Shown: positions 35,839 to 45,128, numbered from the stretch's first letter. The stretch: 64,000 nt of DNA from Fuscovulum sp. (GCA_035192965.1 CP136571.1:1818501-1882500), one strand, 5' to 3'. The notes: generated from the letters alone by a model not told the origin. A program made the numbers and translations.

Positions 35839-35960
35839 CCGACCGTGGTGGAGATGATCGGCAAGCTTCTGCGCCACAGCCAGATGCGGACAACTTCACT
35901 ATGCCCATTTGGTGGTTTGCCCGTGCGCGAGTGCGCCAGTGCTGTGGCTAGCGCGTTCAC
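35839..35960 (+). pseudogene. Fragment of a phage-type tyrosine integrase C-terminus
   Basis: MIGKLLRHSQMRTTS corresponds to the conserved IGKLLGHSQ.QTTARYAHLA end of XerD/phage integrases, where the His and nucleophile Tyr sit. The Tyr region has decayed (LCPFGG instead of RYAHLA), but PVRECASAVAS still follows the family pattern. Only about 40 codons remain, without start or Arg boxes. Confidence 0.6.
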
Positions 35961-36147
35961 ACCCAAGCCCGGTAGCGCAGGTAAGTCCGGCGCGCAGGGC
36001 TGCACCCATGTGGTAGCAGCGTGACAGCCCAAGACACGGCTTAATTGCAAGACATGCAAGGGTACATGTTTTGATTCACTTTAGGCAACTTGGGGAGGCA
36101 GTCACTTTAAGTGGTAAAGATTGCAGTTCTAGGCGTAGTAGGTGGCC

Positions 36148-38058
36148 ATGGTCTCGACTGGGCAGAGCAGTTCTCGGGGTGGCCGTCTGGTGAAAACCGC
36201 CCGGGGCGTGGTGAGTTTGGCGGCAGTGATGGGGTTTGTCGGCGCGGGCGGTGCTGTTGCACAGTCGCTGGATTGCGCGGCTCCTGTCGGCGGTCGTGAG
36301 AACAGCGAGATTTGCGACCTCGACACCCTTGCGGGCGGCACCGGTAGCAGCACCAGCGGCGTTAGCGCCGACGGATAGGTTGTGGTGGGCCGTAGCCGTG
36401 GCAGTGCCCCGCTGGGCGGGTTCCGTTAGGTTGAAGGCAACGGTATGGAATTCCTCGGTTCTCTTAGTCCTGGCTTCTCTAGCTCACCGACTGGCGTCAG
36501 CGCCGATGGGTCGGTCGTGGTCGGCCAAAGTGTCTCCCGCGCGTTCCGTTGGGTTGCGGGCAGGGGCATGGAAAGCCTCGGCAACATTGAGGGAAGCAGG
36601 TCTCACTCTAGCATTGCCTTTGGCGTAAATGCTGATGGGTCGGTTGTGGTTGGCTGGAGCGCTAGCAGTGCCGGGCTGCGCGCATTCCGTTGGGTGGAGG
36701 GCCGCGGGATGGAAAGCCTCGGCACCCTCGCGGGCGACAACAGTAGCATCGCCTGGGGCGTAAACGCCGATGGATCGGTCGTGGTCGGCGATAGCGGCAG
36801 CAGTGGCGAGGAGCTGGCGTTCCGCTGGGTGGAGGGCAGAGGTATGGAAAGCCTCGGCACTCTTGTTGAAGGCTTTGCAAGCATCGCCTATGGCGTTAGC
36901 GCCGATGGGTCGGTCGTAGTCGGCGACAGCAGCAGCCGTGCGTTCCGCTGGGTGGAGGGCAGAGGTATGGAAAGCCTCGGCACCCTGACAGGAGACAGCT
37001 CAAGCGGTGCCGTTGGCGTCAATGCCGATGGATCGGTCGTGGTGGGAGCTAGTGTCGGCAGTGAAGGGTCCCGCGCGTTTATCTGGCGTGCGACCGATGA
37101 CGGCGGCGAGATGGAGGACCACGAAAATCTAATCACCTCTTTCCCTGTATTGGGCAATGACAGCGCGGTGATGCAGGGAGAACAACAGTTTGCTCTTGGC
37201 GCGCTGATGGGCCCGGGCGGGTTGGCGCAGGCAGGGGGATGGTCATTATCGACCCAGATTGGCGCGCAATCGACCGCGCGCAACCCTACCACCGTGGGCG
37301 CGCGCGCGACCTCGCTGGCCGCGCTCAACTTTGGGCGGGGGATCAGCGATACCTTCACCCTTGGCGCGACGATCAGCGCGCAGGGCTCCAGCCTGCAAAA
37401 CAACGCCTTCAACCTGGACACCGGATTTGCCGGGGCGATTTGGGGTAGGTACAGCGCGGGCGGCGCGGATCGGACGGGGCTGCAGGCCAGCGGAAGCCTT
37501 GGATTTGCGCGCAACTCCGGCGACATTGCGCGCGGGCGGTTGTTGACCGATGTCGCGCTGGCGACTGGCCAATCGAACGTCGAGACACGCGCCGTGCAGG
37601 CGACCCTCGGTTATGGCCTGACGCAGGGTGCCTGGCTGGTGACTCCCAGCCTTGGCTTTGCGCATTACTACACGACACGCGCGGCCTATACAGAAAGCGG
37701 CGCTGCCTTCAACGCCAGCTATGACGCGATGACGACTAGCCGCACGGTGGCCACGCTGGCGCTGTCGGGCGATATGAAGCTGGGCGAGCGGGTGCGCCTG
37801 TCGCTGGGCGCGGGGGTGGAGCATGACCGGTCGGTCACCGCCCCGCGCTTGACCGGAACCTCGGATATTCCGGGGCTGGCGACGTTCGACATCGGCAGCA
37901 CGTTCGAAACCAACAGAACGCGCAGTTTCGTGACGGCGGGCTATACCCATGACTTCGGCAATGCCCAAAGCCTGAGCGGCACGCTGCGCGTCGGGCAAGC
38001 GGTCTATGGCAGCACGCCGTCGATTGGTGTCGGCCTGAACTACGGCATGCGGTTCTGA
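36148..38058 (+). pseudogene. HAF-repeat autotransporter with two in-frame amber codons
   Basis: A single frame of 637 codons from ATG 36148 is interrupted only by TAG at 36376-36378 and at 36427-36429. The N-terminus carries an extended signal peptide (KTARGVVSLAAVMGFVGAG, cleavage near AVAQS). A passenger of six HAF-type repeats follows, each with GV[SN]ADGSVVVG and RAFRWVEGRGMESLGTL, spaced 41-45 codons. From about 37190 to the end lies an autotransporter beta-barrel closing in GLNYGMRF with terminal Phe. The ambers replace a Ser of the first repeat (TCG to TAG) and a Trp (TGG to TAG) of the RW motif. Type V secretion to the cell surface is expected if read through; otherwise inactive. Confidence 0.8.
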
Positions 38059-38082
38059 CAAAATTGTCTGAAAGAGATTTTG

Positions 38083-38112
38083 CGCCCGGCCATTTGGTCG
38101 GGCGTTTTCTTT
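38083..38112 (+). terminator. Rho-independent terminator after the autotransporter
   Basis: CGCCCGGCC (38083-38091) pairs with GGTCGGGCG (38096-38104) with one G-U, loop ATTT, followed by TTTTCTTT. A strong terminator 25 bases after the stop. Confidence 0.85.
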
Positions 38113-38299
38113 GAAACCTAGCCGTCCGTTTTCGCAAGGTGCCGCGGGTGCATCGCGGCAACCTCACAGGCGGCTCTCCGCCCCTTGCGTATTGGAGAGC
38201 GCTTCCGGCCGGTGGTGTTGAAAATCCTGACCCGCTCTCCGCGCCCAGCGTTCGGCTGTAGATGCCTGCAGGTCTGCGTAGTGCCGCTCCGGGCGGGGC

Positions 38300-38464
38300 C
38301 GCCGTCACTTTCATGAGTTTGCGGAGCTACTGTTCGGTTGCGGCGAGGTGGATTTCGTCTTTGGCTCCGTTTGGGCCGCGCAGTCGCAAGCGACCATGGC
38401 CCAAGATGCGCTTGAGGCGGGCGAAGAGCATCTCCACTTTCTTCCGGCGGCGACTGCTCTCGAG
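38300..38464 (-). pseudogene. C-terminal scrap of an IS1182-type transposase
   Basis: Reading leftward from 38458: SRRRKKVEMLFARLKRILG, then LRLRGPNGAKDEIHLAATEQ, a TAG at 38329-38327, and LRKLMKV. This is the conserved end of DDE transposases of IS1182-like elements (family form RKVEMLFAHLKRIL..LRLRGPNGA.DEFHLAATAQNLRKLAK). No inverted repeats or other domains remain. It abuts the 3' end of the flavin oxidoreductase gene. Confidence 0.75.
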
Positions 38465-38500
38465 GGCTCCAAGTCATGGATCAAGCTCTGTCGTGGTGTT

Positions 38501-40132
38501 TCAGCTTTCCGGTCCAAAGGTTTCTTGATGGATCCGGTTTACCGAGACACCAGATGCTTCGAGGCCGAGCCGGATGCTGGATTGGAACTCCGCTTGACCA
38601 CAAAGCATGTAGTGGGCCCGTGAACCCGCCCCAAGGGCTAGCAGATTTTCGGCGGTGATCCGGCCCTGTATGTTGTAGTCAACGCCGGGTCGGTCGGTGC
38701 GCCTGGGCCGACTGTATGCCACAATTCTGCGCAGATTGGAGTTGGCTTGCACAAGGCCATTCACCTCATCGCGAAAGGCGTGGGTCGAACCGTTCCGCGT
38801 AGCGTGAATATACCAGACCGTTCGGTTCTGTTGGCTGACATTTGCCCAGAGTGCAGACAGCATCGGGGTCAGGCCCACGCCAGCGCTGACCAGCACCAAC
38901 GGGCAGTCTGAGCAGGGCACAACGAAATCGCCGGAGGGCTTTTGCGCCGCGATAACGCTGCCCTTAAGGCAATCGTCATGCAGGAACCGCGACACGAGTC
39001 CATTGTCCTCGCGCTTCACGCTGATGCGGTAGAACCGGCGGTCTTGCGGCGGCCCGGAAAGAGAGTACGAGCGCCTGGAGGTGCCACGAAGGCCGGGAAT
39101 TTGCACCTCGACCTGAAGATGCTGTCCGGCCTTGAACGGGTCGAGCGGGCGATCATCGAGTGGCGTCAGGTAGAACGACGTGATGTCTTCGCTTTCGCGG
39201 ACTTTGTTGGCGACCCTCAGCTGCCGCGCCAAGTGATCCAGACTAGCCCACCGCAGCGACACGGCACTGGGGCGCTCGATGATGGCCTCGATGTCAACCG
39301 CGATCATGCGCCGGGCGTCTGGGTCATTGGCACCGTCGGGTGACCAGTCGATCTTTGCGCGGCCAGTGACGTGCAGAAGCCCGCCCGTTGCGAAGTCTAT
39401 GAACAGCAAGCCTACTCGCGGATCCGCGACCAGGTTGCCGATGGTATTGAAAAAGTTGTTGCCCGCATAGTCCGGTATCAGAAGACGGCGGGGGCCGCCC
39501 ACGCGGACGAAGCCGGGCTCGCCGCCCCGGTGGCTGGCGTCGTAACCACGGGCATTGCCCTCAGCGTTGGGATGGCCCGAACCGATGAACAGCGTGTCGG
39601 CCGCGGCTATGCGGGCGATCTGGTCCTGGTTCAGGGCGTCTGACCGCCGGGCCTTGCCGGGCACTGTCGTAACCCGGGTGACGGCACGTTGTTGGATATA
39701 CTGCGGGCAATTCCCGAAGCTCTGGCGGATGTCTATTTTATAGCCACTCCTGTAAGGGCGGACATGGCCGCTGAAGCGGTTGCGGCGACGCGTGGCCAGT
39801 TCGATACCCAGAACGCCGATCTCGGCACCCGAAGCGAAAGCTGCTGAAAGCGGATCGTCCGCCGCAAGCAAGTTCTCGAGGGTGACGTGATACGGGTCGG
39901 GCGAGGTGGCAAAGCCGTTCACCCCTTCGACCAGCGTGACCCAAGTCTGGCCTGCAGCATCCATGCCCGAGACCACAAGGAACGGCAGCGATGTGTAGAA
40001 CGCGCGGTGCTGTTCGGGGAGGTGGTCACGGATGAAGCCGCCGACACGCGCTGCCATGTCGCCCACACCTGCGCGGGCCTGCGCGGCGCGCTCGCCGTCG
40101 TGAAAGGGATTGGGGATTTCTGTTTGTGTCAT
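38501..40132 (-). CDS. PNPOx-like FMN domain fused to ferredoxin reductase-type FAD/NAD domain
   Basis: A 543-residue fusion. Residues about 40-290 are a pyridoxamine-phosphate-oxidase-like FMN-binding domain (EQHRAFYTSLPFLVVSGM, GNCPQYIQQR, GGPRRLLIPDYAGNNFFNTI). About 300-543 form a reductase: RRSYSLSGPP binds FAD and LVSAGVGLTPMLSAL binds NAD(P)H, with YMLCGQAEFQ near the end. In the related proteins I know, a C-terminal plant-type 2Fe-2S domain follows ETFGP; here the protein stops at FGPES, and a transposase scrap lies directly downstream, so the ferredoxin tail may have been lost. First or only gene downstream of no clear promoter element. Confidence 0.88.
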   Translation of the reverse strand: MTQTEIPNPFHDGERAAQARAGVGDMAARVGGFIRDHLPEQHRAFYTSLPFLVVSGMDAAGQTWVTLVEGVNGFATSPDPYHVTLENLLAADDPLSAAFASGAEIGVLGIELATRRRNRFSGHVRPYRSGYKIDIRQSFGNCPQYIQQRAVTRVTTVPGKARRSDALNQDQIARIAAADTLFIGSGHPNAEGNARGYDASHRGGEPGFVRVGGPRRLLIPDYAGNNFFNTIGNLVADPRVGLLFIDFATGGLLHVTGRAKIDWSPDGANDPDARRMIAVDIEAIIERPSAVSLRWASLDHLARQLRVANKVRESEDITSFYLTPLDDRPLDPFKAGQHLQVEVQIPGLRGTSRRSYSLSGPPQDRRFYRISVKREDNGLVSRFLHDDCLKGSVIAAQKPSGDFVVPCSDCPLVLVSAGVGLTPMLSALWANVSQQNRTVWYIHATRNGSTHAFRDEVNGLVQANSNLRRIVAYSRPRRTDRPGVDYNIQGRITAENLLALGAGSRAHYMLCGQAEFQSSIRLGLEASGVSVNRIHQETFGPES

Positions 40133-40190
40133 GGCGTGGTTCGCTCAAAGATGTCGCGGCGGCGATCAGCGCCCCGGGGCGGTTCGGTCG

Positions 40191-40817
40191 TCAGGCTAGG
40201 TCCGGGATTTGGGAGGAAGCCATCGGCACGAAGTTCGGCTGCGCCTCGATGCGGACCAACCAGGCGCGTAGATTCGGGTAAGGTGCCAAGTCGACTCCGC
40301 CCTCCGGCGCGTGCGCGATGTAGCTGTAGCCTGCAACGTCGGCGATGGTAATGTTGCCTGCGGCCAGCCAGTCACGGCCCGCCAGATGTGCGTCCATTAC
40401 CTTGAAAAGGTCGTGCGCCTTTGCAACTGCGGCGGCATGATCGTGTTCGGTGCCGAAGACCTTGACCAGACGCGCAGCGCAGGGACCGGCATAGATGTTG
40501 TCGGCGGCCACGGTCAGCCATCTCTGGACCTCGGCGGCCTGCCTCGCGTCCTGCGGCAGCCAGTGCGCGCCCCGGGCATAAGTCTGCACGAGGTAGATCA
40601 AAATCGCGTTGCTGTCAGAAAGCGTGTAGCCGCCATCGTCAATCGCGGGGACCAGACCGAAAGGGCTGATCCGCAGATAGGCAGGCGCCTTGTGAGCACC
40701 GTTCGCCATGTCGAGGTCGATTTTCTCATAGCGCAGCCCAAGAAAGGCCATCATCAGTTCGACCCGGTGGCAGTGGCCCGATTTGGGGGTGCGGTAAAGC
40801 TTGATCGGGGTGGTCAT
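40191..40817 (-). CDS. Glutathione S-transferase family protein
   Basis: A 208-residue GST: thioredoxin-like domain (IKLYRTPKSGHCHRVELMMA, with Ser in the catalytic region, and SDSNAILIYL for glutathione gamma-Glu binding) and an all-alpha domain ending in NITIADVAGYSYIAHAPEGG. The ATG at 40817 has AAGGA upstream. It is divergent from a LysR gene, 131 bases apart, which probably controls it. Its stop is about 58 bases before the flavin oxidoreductase start, so both could be one transcript. Confidence 0.92.
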   Translation of the reverse strand: MTTPIKLYRTPKSGHCHRVELMMAFLGLRYEKIDLDMANGAHKAPAYLRISPFGLVPAIDDGGYTLSDSNAILIYLVQTYARGAHWLPQDARQAAEVQRWLTVAADNIYAGPCAARLVKVFGTEHDHAAAVAKAHDLFKVMDAHLAGRDWLAAGNITIADVAGYSYIAHAPEGGVDLAPYPNLRAWLVRIEAQPNFVPMASSQIPDLA

Positions 40818-40925
40818 TGGTTCGGTCCTTCTGATCGACATTCCAGGCGCGGGGCTGTCCCAAGCGTTGAAACATTTCTAATTCCTTTTCTAATGCGAAA
40901 GAATGAGCCATTGTTGGAAGTCACT

Positions 40926-40942
40926 ATTCTGATATTTGGAAT
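40926..40942. promoter_or_regulatory. Possible LysR site between GST and LysR genes
   Basis: ATTC-N9-GAAT inverted repeat just 6 bases before the lysR start, in an AT-rich gap; the geometry fits an LTTR (T-N11-A) autoregulatory site. Confidence 0.4.
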
Positions 40943-40948
40943 GATAAG

Positions 40949-41848
40949 ATGGACCGGATACAGATGCTGGAGGTGTTCGTGGCTGTCGCCGAGGCAGGAA
41001 GTTTTGCTGGCGGCGCACGGGCGACGGGCCTGAGCCCGCCATCCGTGACGCGCGGCGTAAACGACTTGGAGGAACGCCTTGGCGCGCGACTTTTCCTGCG
41101 CACGACGCGGGTGGTCCGACTGACGGACGTGGGCCGGGATTATCTGGAAGAGGTGCGCGGCATCCTGTCCGATCTGCGGGCGGCCGATGACCTTGCGTCG
41201 GGCATGGCGGCGCGCCCAACTGGCCATCTGCGGGTTACCGCCCCGGTCGAGTTCGGACATATCCACGTAGCCCCGATCCTTGCCGATTTCCTGGATGCCT
41301 ATCCGGCTGTGTCGGCCGACCTGCTGACGGTTGACCGTATCGTCAACCTGGCCGAGGAAGGGATTGATGTCGCCCTGCGGATTGGTGATCTGCCGCCCTC
41401 TGGATTGACGGCGGTGCGTGTCGGTCATGTGCGCCGGGTCATCTGTGCGGCACCGGACTACCTTCAAAACTACGGGGTTCCGCAGACACCGGCAAACCTG
41501 ACACATCACAGGATCATCGCGATCGGCGGCACCACACCGAACACCGAATGGCGGTTTGGCAAAGACCGGAGCGAGATCGTCCGGTTGAAACCGCGGCTCT
41601 TTGTGTCGAACGTCGGCGCAGCCTTGGAACTGGCGAGAAGAGGCTGGGGGGTGACGCGCGTTCTGTCCTATCAGGTCGACCACGATCTGCGGGATGGAGG
41701 TCTGCTAACGATACTGGAGCCGTTCGAAGCGGAGCGCCTTCCGGTTCATCTTGTTCACCACGAGGGCCGGCGCGTGACCGCGAAACTGCGCAGCTTTCTT
41801 GACTTTGCCCGCGACAGGTTGCGCGATTTGCCAGTTCTGAATAGCTAA
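40949..41848 (+). CDS. LysR family transcriptional regulator
   Basis: A 299-residue LTTR starting MDRIQMLEVFVAVAEAGSFA with LSPPSVTRGVNDLEERLGAR as helix-turn-helix. The form is the common DsdC/PerR-like subgroup regulating divergent oxidoreductase or GST genes. No strong ribosome-binding site (ATAAG). Likely target: the divergent gst and flavin oxidoreductase. Confidence 0.92.
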   Translation: MDRIQMLEVFVAVAEAGSFAGGARATGLSPPSVTRGVNDLEERLGARLFLRTTRVVRLTDVGRDYLEEVRGILSDLRAADDLASGMAARPTGHLRVTAPVEFGHIHVAPILADFLDAYPAVSADLLTVDRIVNLAEEGIDVALRIGDLPPSGLTAVRVGHVRRVICAAPDYLQNYGVPQTPANLTHHRIIAIGGTTPNTEWRFGKDRSEIVRLKPRLFVSNVGAALELARRGWGVTRVLSYQVDHDLRDGGLLTILEPFEAERLPVHLVHHEGRRVTAKLRSFLDFARDRLRDLPVLNS

Positions 41849-41932
41849 GGCGCCCGCGTCGGCCCCCCCGACGGAGCGGAGGGCCGACCAGTGAGGAGGG
41901 AACGTAGGATAGGCGTTCCGATGATGCGGAAC

Positions 41933-42238
41933 TTACTTCCGGTAAAGGATCATGCCGGCATGATGCAGCACATCGGGCTCGACGAAGGTGCCGTCAGCGG
42001 TAAAGCCAGTGTCATCCCAGTATTCGATGTAATTGCCGGTCACCTTGTAGTGGCCTTCATAGGCTCGTTCGCGATTGCCCCGGGCTTCGACGTAGCGGCC
42101 ATTTGGCAAGAGTTCGTGACGGATGTGCTTGTCTGCCGTGACCCACATCCCGACGTAAGGATGCGGCGGGGCAGCCTCTTCGGCGAACACGGCGCTGCTG
42201 GCCAACAAAGCGGCGGTGAGAATGGTCGATTTCTTCAT
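41933..42238 (-). CDS. Secreted Atu4866-like domain protein
   Basis: About 101 residues. Signal peptide MKKSTILTAALLASSAVFAE, then a short domain with PYVGMWVTADKHIRHELLPN and GHYKVTGNYIEYWDDTGFTA that matches the Atu4866 family of small periplasmic proteins. The ATG at 42238 has GAGG in front; an ATG four codons upstream overlaps the SDR stop. Follows the SDR gene by 8 bases, so they are probably co-transcribed. Function unknown. Confidence 0.82.
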   Translation of the reverse strand: MKKSTILTAALLASSAVFAEEAAPPHPYVGMWVTADKHIRHELLPNGRYVEARGNRERAYEGHYKVTGNYIEYWDDTGFTADGTFVEPDVLHHAGMILYRK

Positions 42239-42246
42239 GATGAACC

Positions 42247-42969
42247 TCAATTTGCGGATGCGGTGGGACGGATGGTGATTTCGGTGGTGTCAACGGTCGC
42301 CGGGGCCTCGATCAACTGACGTACGGCGCGGGCGATGTCGGCGGGTTGCAGAGCCACGGCACGGTAGGATCCGATCATCGCCTGCGTCTCCTCATGCGTG
42401 ATGGTGGAAGCGAGCTCGCTTTCGACCACGCCGGGATTGACGCAGGTGACACGGACCGCGCTGCTTTCCTGGCGAAGGCCGTCCGATATCGCGCGGACCG
42501 CGAACTTGGTGGCGCAGTAGACTGCCGCCGTCGGCACGACCTGGAGGGCGCCGATCGAGCCGATGTTGATGATCTGGCCCTCGCCTTGCCGTTCCATGAC
42601 CGGCAGCACCGCGCCGATCCCCCACAGGACACCCTTGATGTTCACGTCCACCATCCGGTCCCATTCCTCGACCTTGAGAGCGGACAGCGGGGACAGGGGC
42701 ATGACGCCCGCGTTGTTCACAAGCACGTCGATCCGGCCCCAGAGGTTAAGCGCCGTCCGCGCGAAATCCTGCATCGAGCGCAGGTCGGTGACGTCAAGGA
42801 ATGCGGTCGCGACATCGGCGCCCGAGTCGCGCAGGTCGCTTGCGACGGCATCCAGCCGGTCCGTCCGGCGTGCGCCCATCAGAACCTTCGCTCCGCGCGC
42901 CCCAACTTCGCGGGCGATGCCTTCGCCGATTCCGCTTGAGGCTCCGGTGATCAATATGACCTTGTTCAT
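42247..42969 (-). CDS. SDR family oxidoreductase
   Basis: A 240-residue classical SDR: TGASSGIG at 8-15, NNAGVMPLSPLSALKV in the middle, YCATKFAVRAISDGLR with the catalytic Tyr/Lys. It belongs to the common subgroup with the N-terminal KVILITGASSGIGEG. Divergent from a LysR gene (114 bases) and followed by the small secreted protein. Confidence 0.92.
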   Translation of the reverse strand: MNKVILITGASSGIGEGIAREVGARGAKVLMGARRTDRLDAVASDLRDSGADVATAFLDVTDLRSMQDFARTALNLWGRIDVLVNNAGVMPLSPLSALKVEEWDRMVDVNIKGVLWGIGAVLPVMERQGEGQIINIGSIGALQVVPTAAVYCATKFAVRAISDGLRQESSAVRVTCVNPGVVESELASTITHEETQAMIGSYRAVALQPADIARAVRQLIEAPATVDTTEITIRPTASAN

Positions 42970-43083
42970 GGCTTTTCCTTTTCCTGCCAGTTGCCAGGGG
43001 CTAGATGGACTTCTGCCGCTGTAAAGGGTATGGCTCCGTCACTGGACTGGGTGGTTAGCAGCGCGCGACAATGGAGGTGTGAA

Positions 43084-43968
43084 GTGGACCTAAATCTGCT
43101 GCCGCTTCTACTTGCCGTTGCCGATGAGCGGAACTTTCGCGCTGCCGCCGATCGCCTTGGCGTGACGCGATCCGCTGTCAGCCAGGGCATCCGCAGGCTT
43201 GAGGATACCGTGGGGTTGCAGCTGGTCATGCGCACGACCCGCGCCGTTCGCCTTACCGAGGCCGGGGAGAGGCTGGTAGAAAGCCTGCGCGCGCCGATAG
43301 GAGCAGTGCAACAGGCCCTAGAGGTGAACGCCGACGCCCCAAGCGGAAGGCTGCGGCTTGCCGTCACCTCAATCGCCGAAGACTTCCTGTCGGGGCCGTT
43401 GCTGGCGCGCTTTGCAGAAGCGCACCCCAAGGTCACGGTTGACGTGACGGTGACGGATGACGAGCTGGACATTGTCGAACATGGCTACGATGCTGGAGTC
43501 CGTCTGGGCGAAGTGATCGAGCAGGACATGATCGCCGTGCCCGTCGGCGGCCCCCAAAGCGAAGTGGCGGCAGCGTCACCTGCCTACATTGCGCGCCATG
43601 GCGCACCCGATCATCCAAGGGATCTTCTTCAGCATCGCTGCATTGGGTGGCGCCCGCATCCCAATACTGCACCGTGGCACTGGGAATTCGTGCAGGACGG
43701 CAGGCCCTTCGACGTCATGGTCGATCCGCAAGTCACGACCAACGATCTGCGTCTGATGTTGCGTTTGGCGCTGGCGGGAGGCGGCATCACCTTCGCCACG
43801 CGGGACTGCATGCGAGAGTACCTTGAAAGTGGTGCGCTGGTCCCGCTTCTCACAGAATACTTGCCGCCGTTTTCCGGTTTTCAGCTTTACTTCCCGCAGC
43901 GCAAGCACATGGCGCCAAAGCTGCGGGCCCTTATCGAACACGTGCGGCGATGGCGCTTTTCCAGTTGA
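43084..43968 (+). CDS. LysR family transcriptional regulator
   Basis: A 294-residue LTTR starting at GTG (VDLNLLPLLLAVADERNFRA) with AADRLGVTRSAVSQGIRRLE. GGAGGT stands 5 bases upstream, which decides for the GTG against longer in-frame starts. Divergent from the SDR/Atu4866 pair, which it likely controls. Confidence 0.9.
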   Translation: MDLNLLPLLLAVADERNFRAAADRLGVTRSAVSQGIRRLEDTVGLQLVMRTTRAVRLTEAGERLVESLRAPIGAVQQALEVNADAPSGRLRLAVTSIAEDFLSGPLLARFAEAHPKVTVDVTVTDDELDIVEHGYDAGVRLGEVIEQDMIAVPVGGPQSEVAAASPAYIARHGAPDHPRDLLQHRCIGWRPHPNTAPWHWEFVQDGRPFDVMVDPQVTTNDLRLMLRLALAGGGITFATRDCMREYLESGALVPLLTEYLPPFSGFQLYFPQRKHMAPKLRALIEHVRRWRFSS

Positions 43969-44085
43969 GAAGTCTGCCGTGCGGCGTCTCAAGAAAGCGC
44001 GGAGGCGCGGATCAACGACTGTGCGCGTATCGGTGCGTTTGGTCGTGATTTGAGATCGCTGGACCCATGAACTACGTGGCAGGGA

Positions 44086-44111
44086 TGGCCGCGCCGCACG
44101 TGGCGCGGCCA
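44086..44111 (-). terminator. Stem-loop after the beta-lactamase gene
   Basis: TGGCCGCGCC (44086-44095) pairs perfectly with GGCGCGGCCA (44102-44111), loop GCACGT, just past the bla stop. There is no T-run, so it is a stem-loop rather than a classical terminator. Confidence 0.6.
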
Positions 44112-44119
44112 AAGCGACC

Positions 44120-45004
44120 TTACTGGCTTGTCACGACCTGCATCACGGCTTCGGATAGCGCGATCACCGCAGCGTTGCGGGTGTCGAAGTCGGCTTCGGC
44201 ATCAGACAGGAAGATTGCGATGAAGTAGGGCTTCCGATCTGGCGGCGTGACCATCGCCACGATGTTGCGGTTGAAGTCGGCGCTGCCCGACCGGTCCGCG
44301 ACATGCCAGCCTTCCGGCGTGCTTGCACGGATCAAGGTGCCGGTGACGCTGCCGGCGCTCATCCAGTCGACCAGTTGCGCACGCGACGTGGGCGATAGGG
44401 CGTCACCAATCAACAATGCCGCCATGGTCGAGACCATCGCATCCGGACTGGTGGTATCCCGCGGATCGCCCGGAATGAAAGTGTTCAACTCGGGCTCGCG
44501 ACGGTCTACTCGGCTAATCGGGTCGCCGATCTCGCGCAGGAACGTGGTCACGCTTGGTGGTCCGCCAATCCGATCGATGAGCAGGTTCGTAGCTGTGTTG
44601 TCGCTCATATCGAGCGCGGCATGACACAGCGCGCCCACGGTCATCGTGTTGCCGACCATCGTTTCGGTGACAGGCGCGTAGTCGAGGATATCCTCAGCTC
44701 TGATGACAAGCGGTTCCGCCAAGTCGATGTCGCCCGCATCCACAAGGTTCAGAACCGCGCCGCACAACATCGTCTTGAAGGTGCTGGCCATCAGGAACCG
44801 TTCGTCGGCGCGATGGCTGATCGACCAGTCCGAACCGCTATCGTGGATTACAAGGCCTATGCGCGCGTCAAGGTCGCGCTCGATGCGGTCGATGGTTGCC
44901 GCAAGGTGCTGCTCTGGGTCATTCGCAAGGGCAGGCGCGGGGGCAAGCAGTCCAAGCGAAAGCCCGGCAGCCAGAAAAGGCAGCATAGATGAGAGGGAAT
45001 TCAT
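44120..45004 (-). CDS. bla: Class A beta-lactamase (RSG subtype)
   Basis: A 294-residue serine beta-lactamase with a Sec signal peptide (MNSLSSMLPFLAAGLSLGLL, Ala-rich cleavage near 27). Active site: S74-T-F-K77, S134-D-N136, E170-P-E-L-N174 (omega loop). The KTG motif is replaced by R238-S-G, as in carbenicillin-hydrolysing RTG/RSG enzymes. Cys81 and Cys127 correspond to Ambler 77 and 123 and can form the TEM/CARB disulfide. AAGGATG precedes the ATG at 45004. Divergent from ampR, so probably inducible. Hydrolyses penicillins in the periplasm; spectrum not predictable. Confidence 0.93.
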   Translation of the reverse strand: MNSLSSMLPFLAAGLSLGLLAPAPALANDPEQHLAATIDRIERDLDARIGLVIHDSGSDWSISHRADERFLMASTFKTMLCGAVLNLVDAGDIDLAEPLVIRAEDILDYAPVTETMVGNTMTVGALCHAALDMSDNTATNLLIDRIGGPPSVTTFLREIGDPISRVDRREPELNTFIPGDPRDTTSPDAMVSTMAALLIGDALSPTSRAQLVDWMSAGSVTGTLIRASTPEGWHVADRSGSADFNRNIVAMVTPPDRKPYFIAIFLSDAEADFDTRNAAVIALSEAVMQVVTSQ

Positions 45005-45128
45005 GGGATCATCCTTGTCTGGATCGATTGCGCAATACTCCGCTCCGTCGCCCGCTTGAGACGATGCATGACGAGCGGCTATCAAAGGTTGGAACGTATG
45101 AGACATCAGTGGATGTATCGCCGCTTCC

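Larger units (their letters stand above)
35353..36141. other. Decayed region with gene scraps and a repeat
   Basis: No intact gene. It holds a leftward sugar ABC ATPase scrap (35474-35662), a 19-bp palindrome GCGGAAAGTCACTTTCCGC (35666-35684), repeat copy 4 (35732-35792) and a rightward integrase scrap (35839-35960), followed by the autotransporter upstream region. An ATTCGATCCAG sequence near 35406 resembles the GntR site with one change. Confidence 0.6.
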
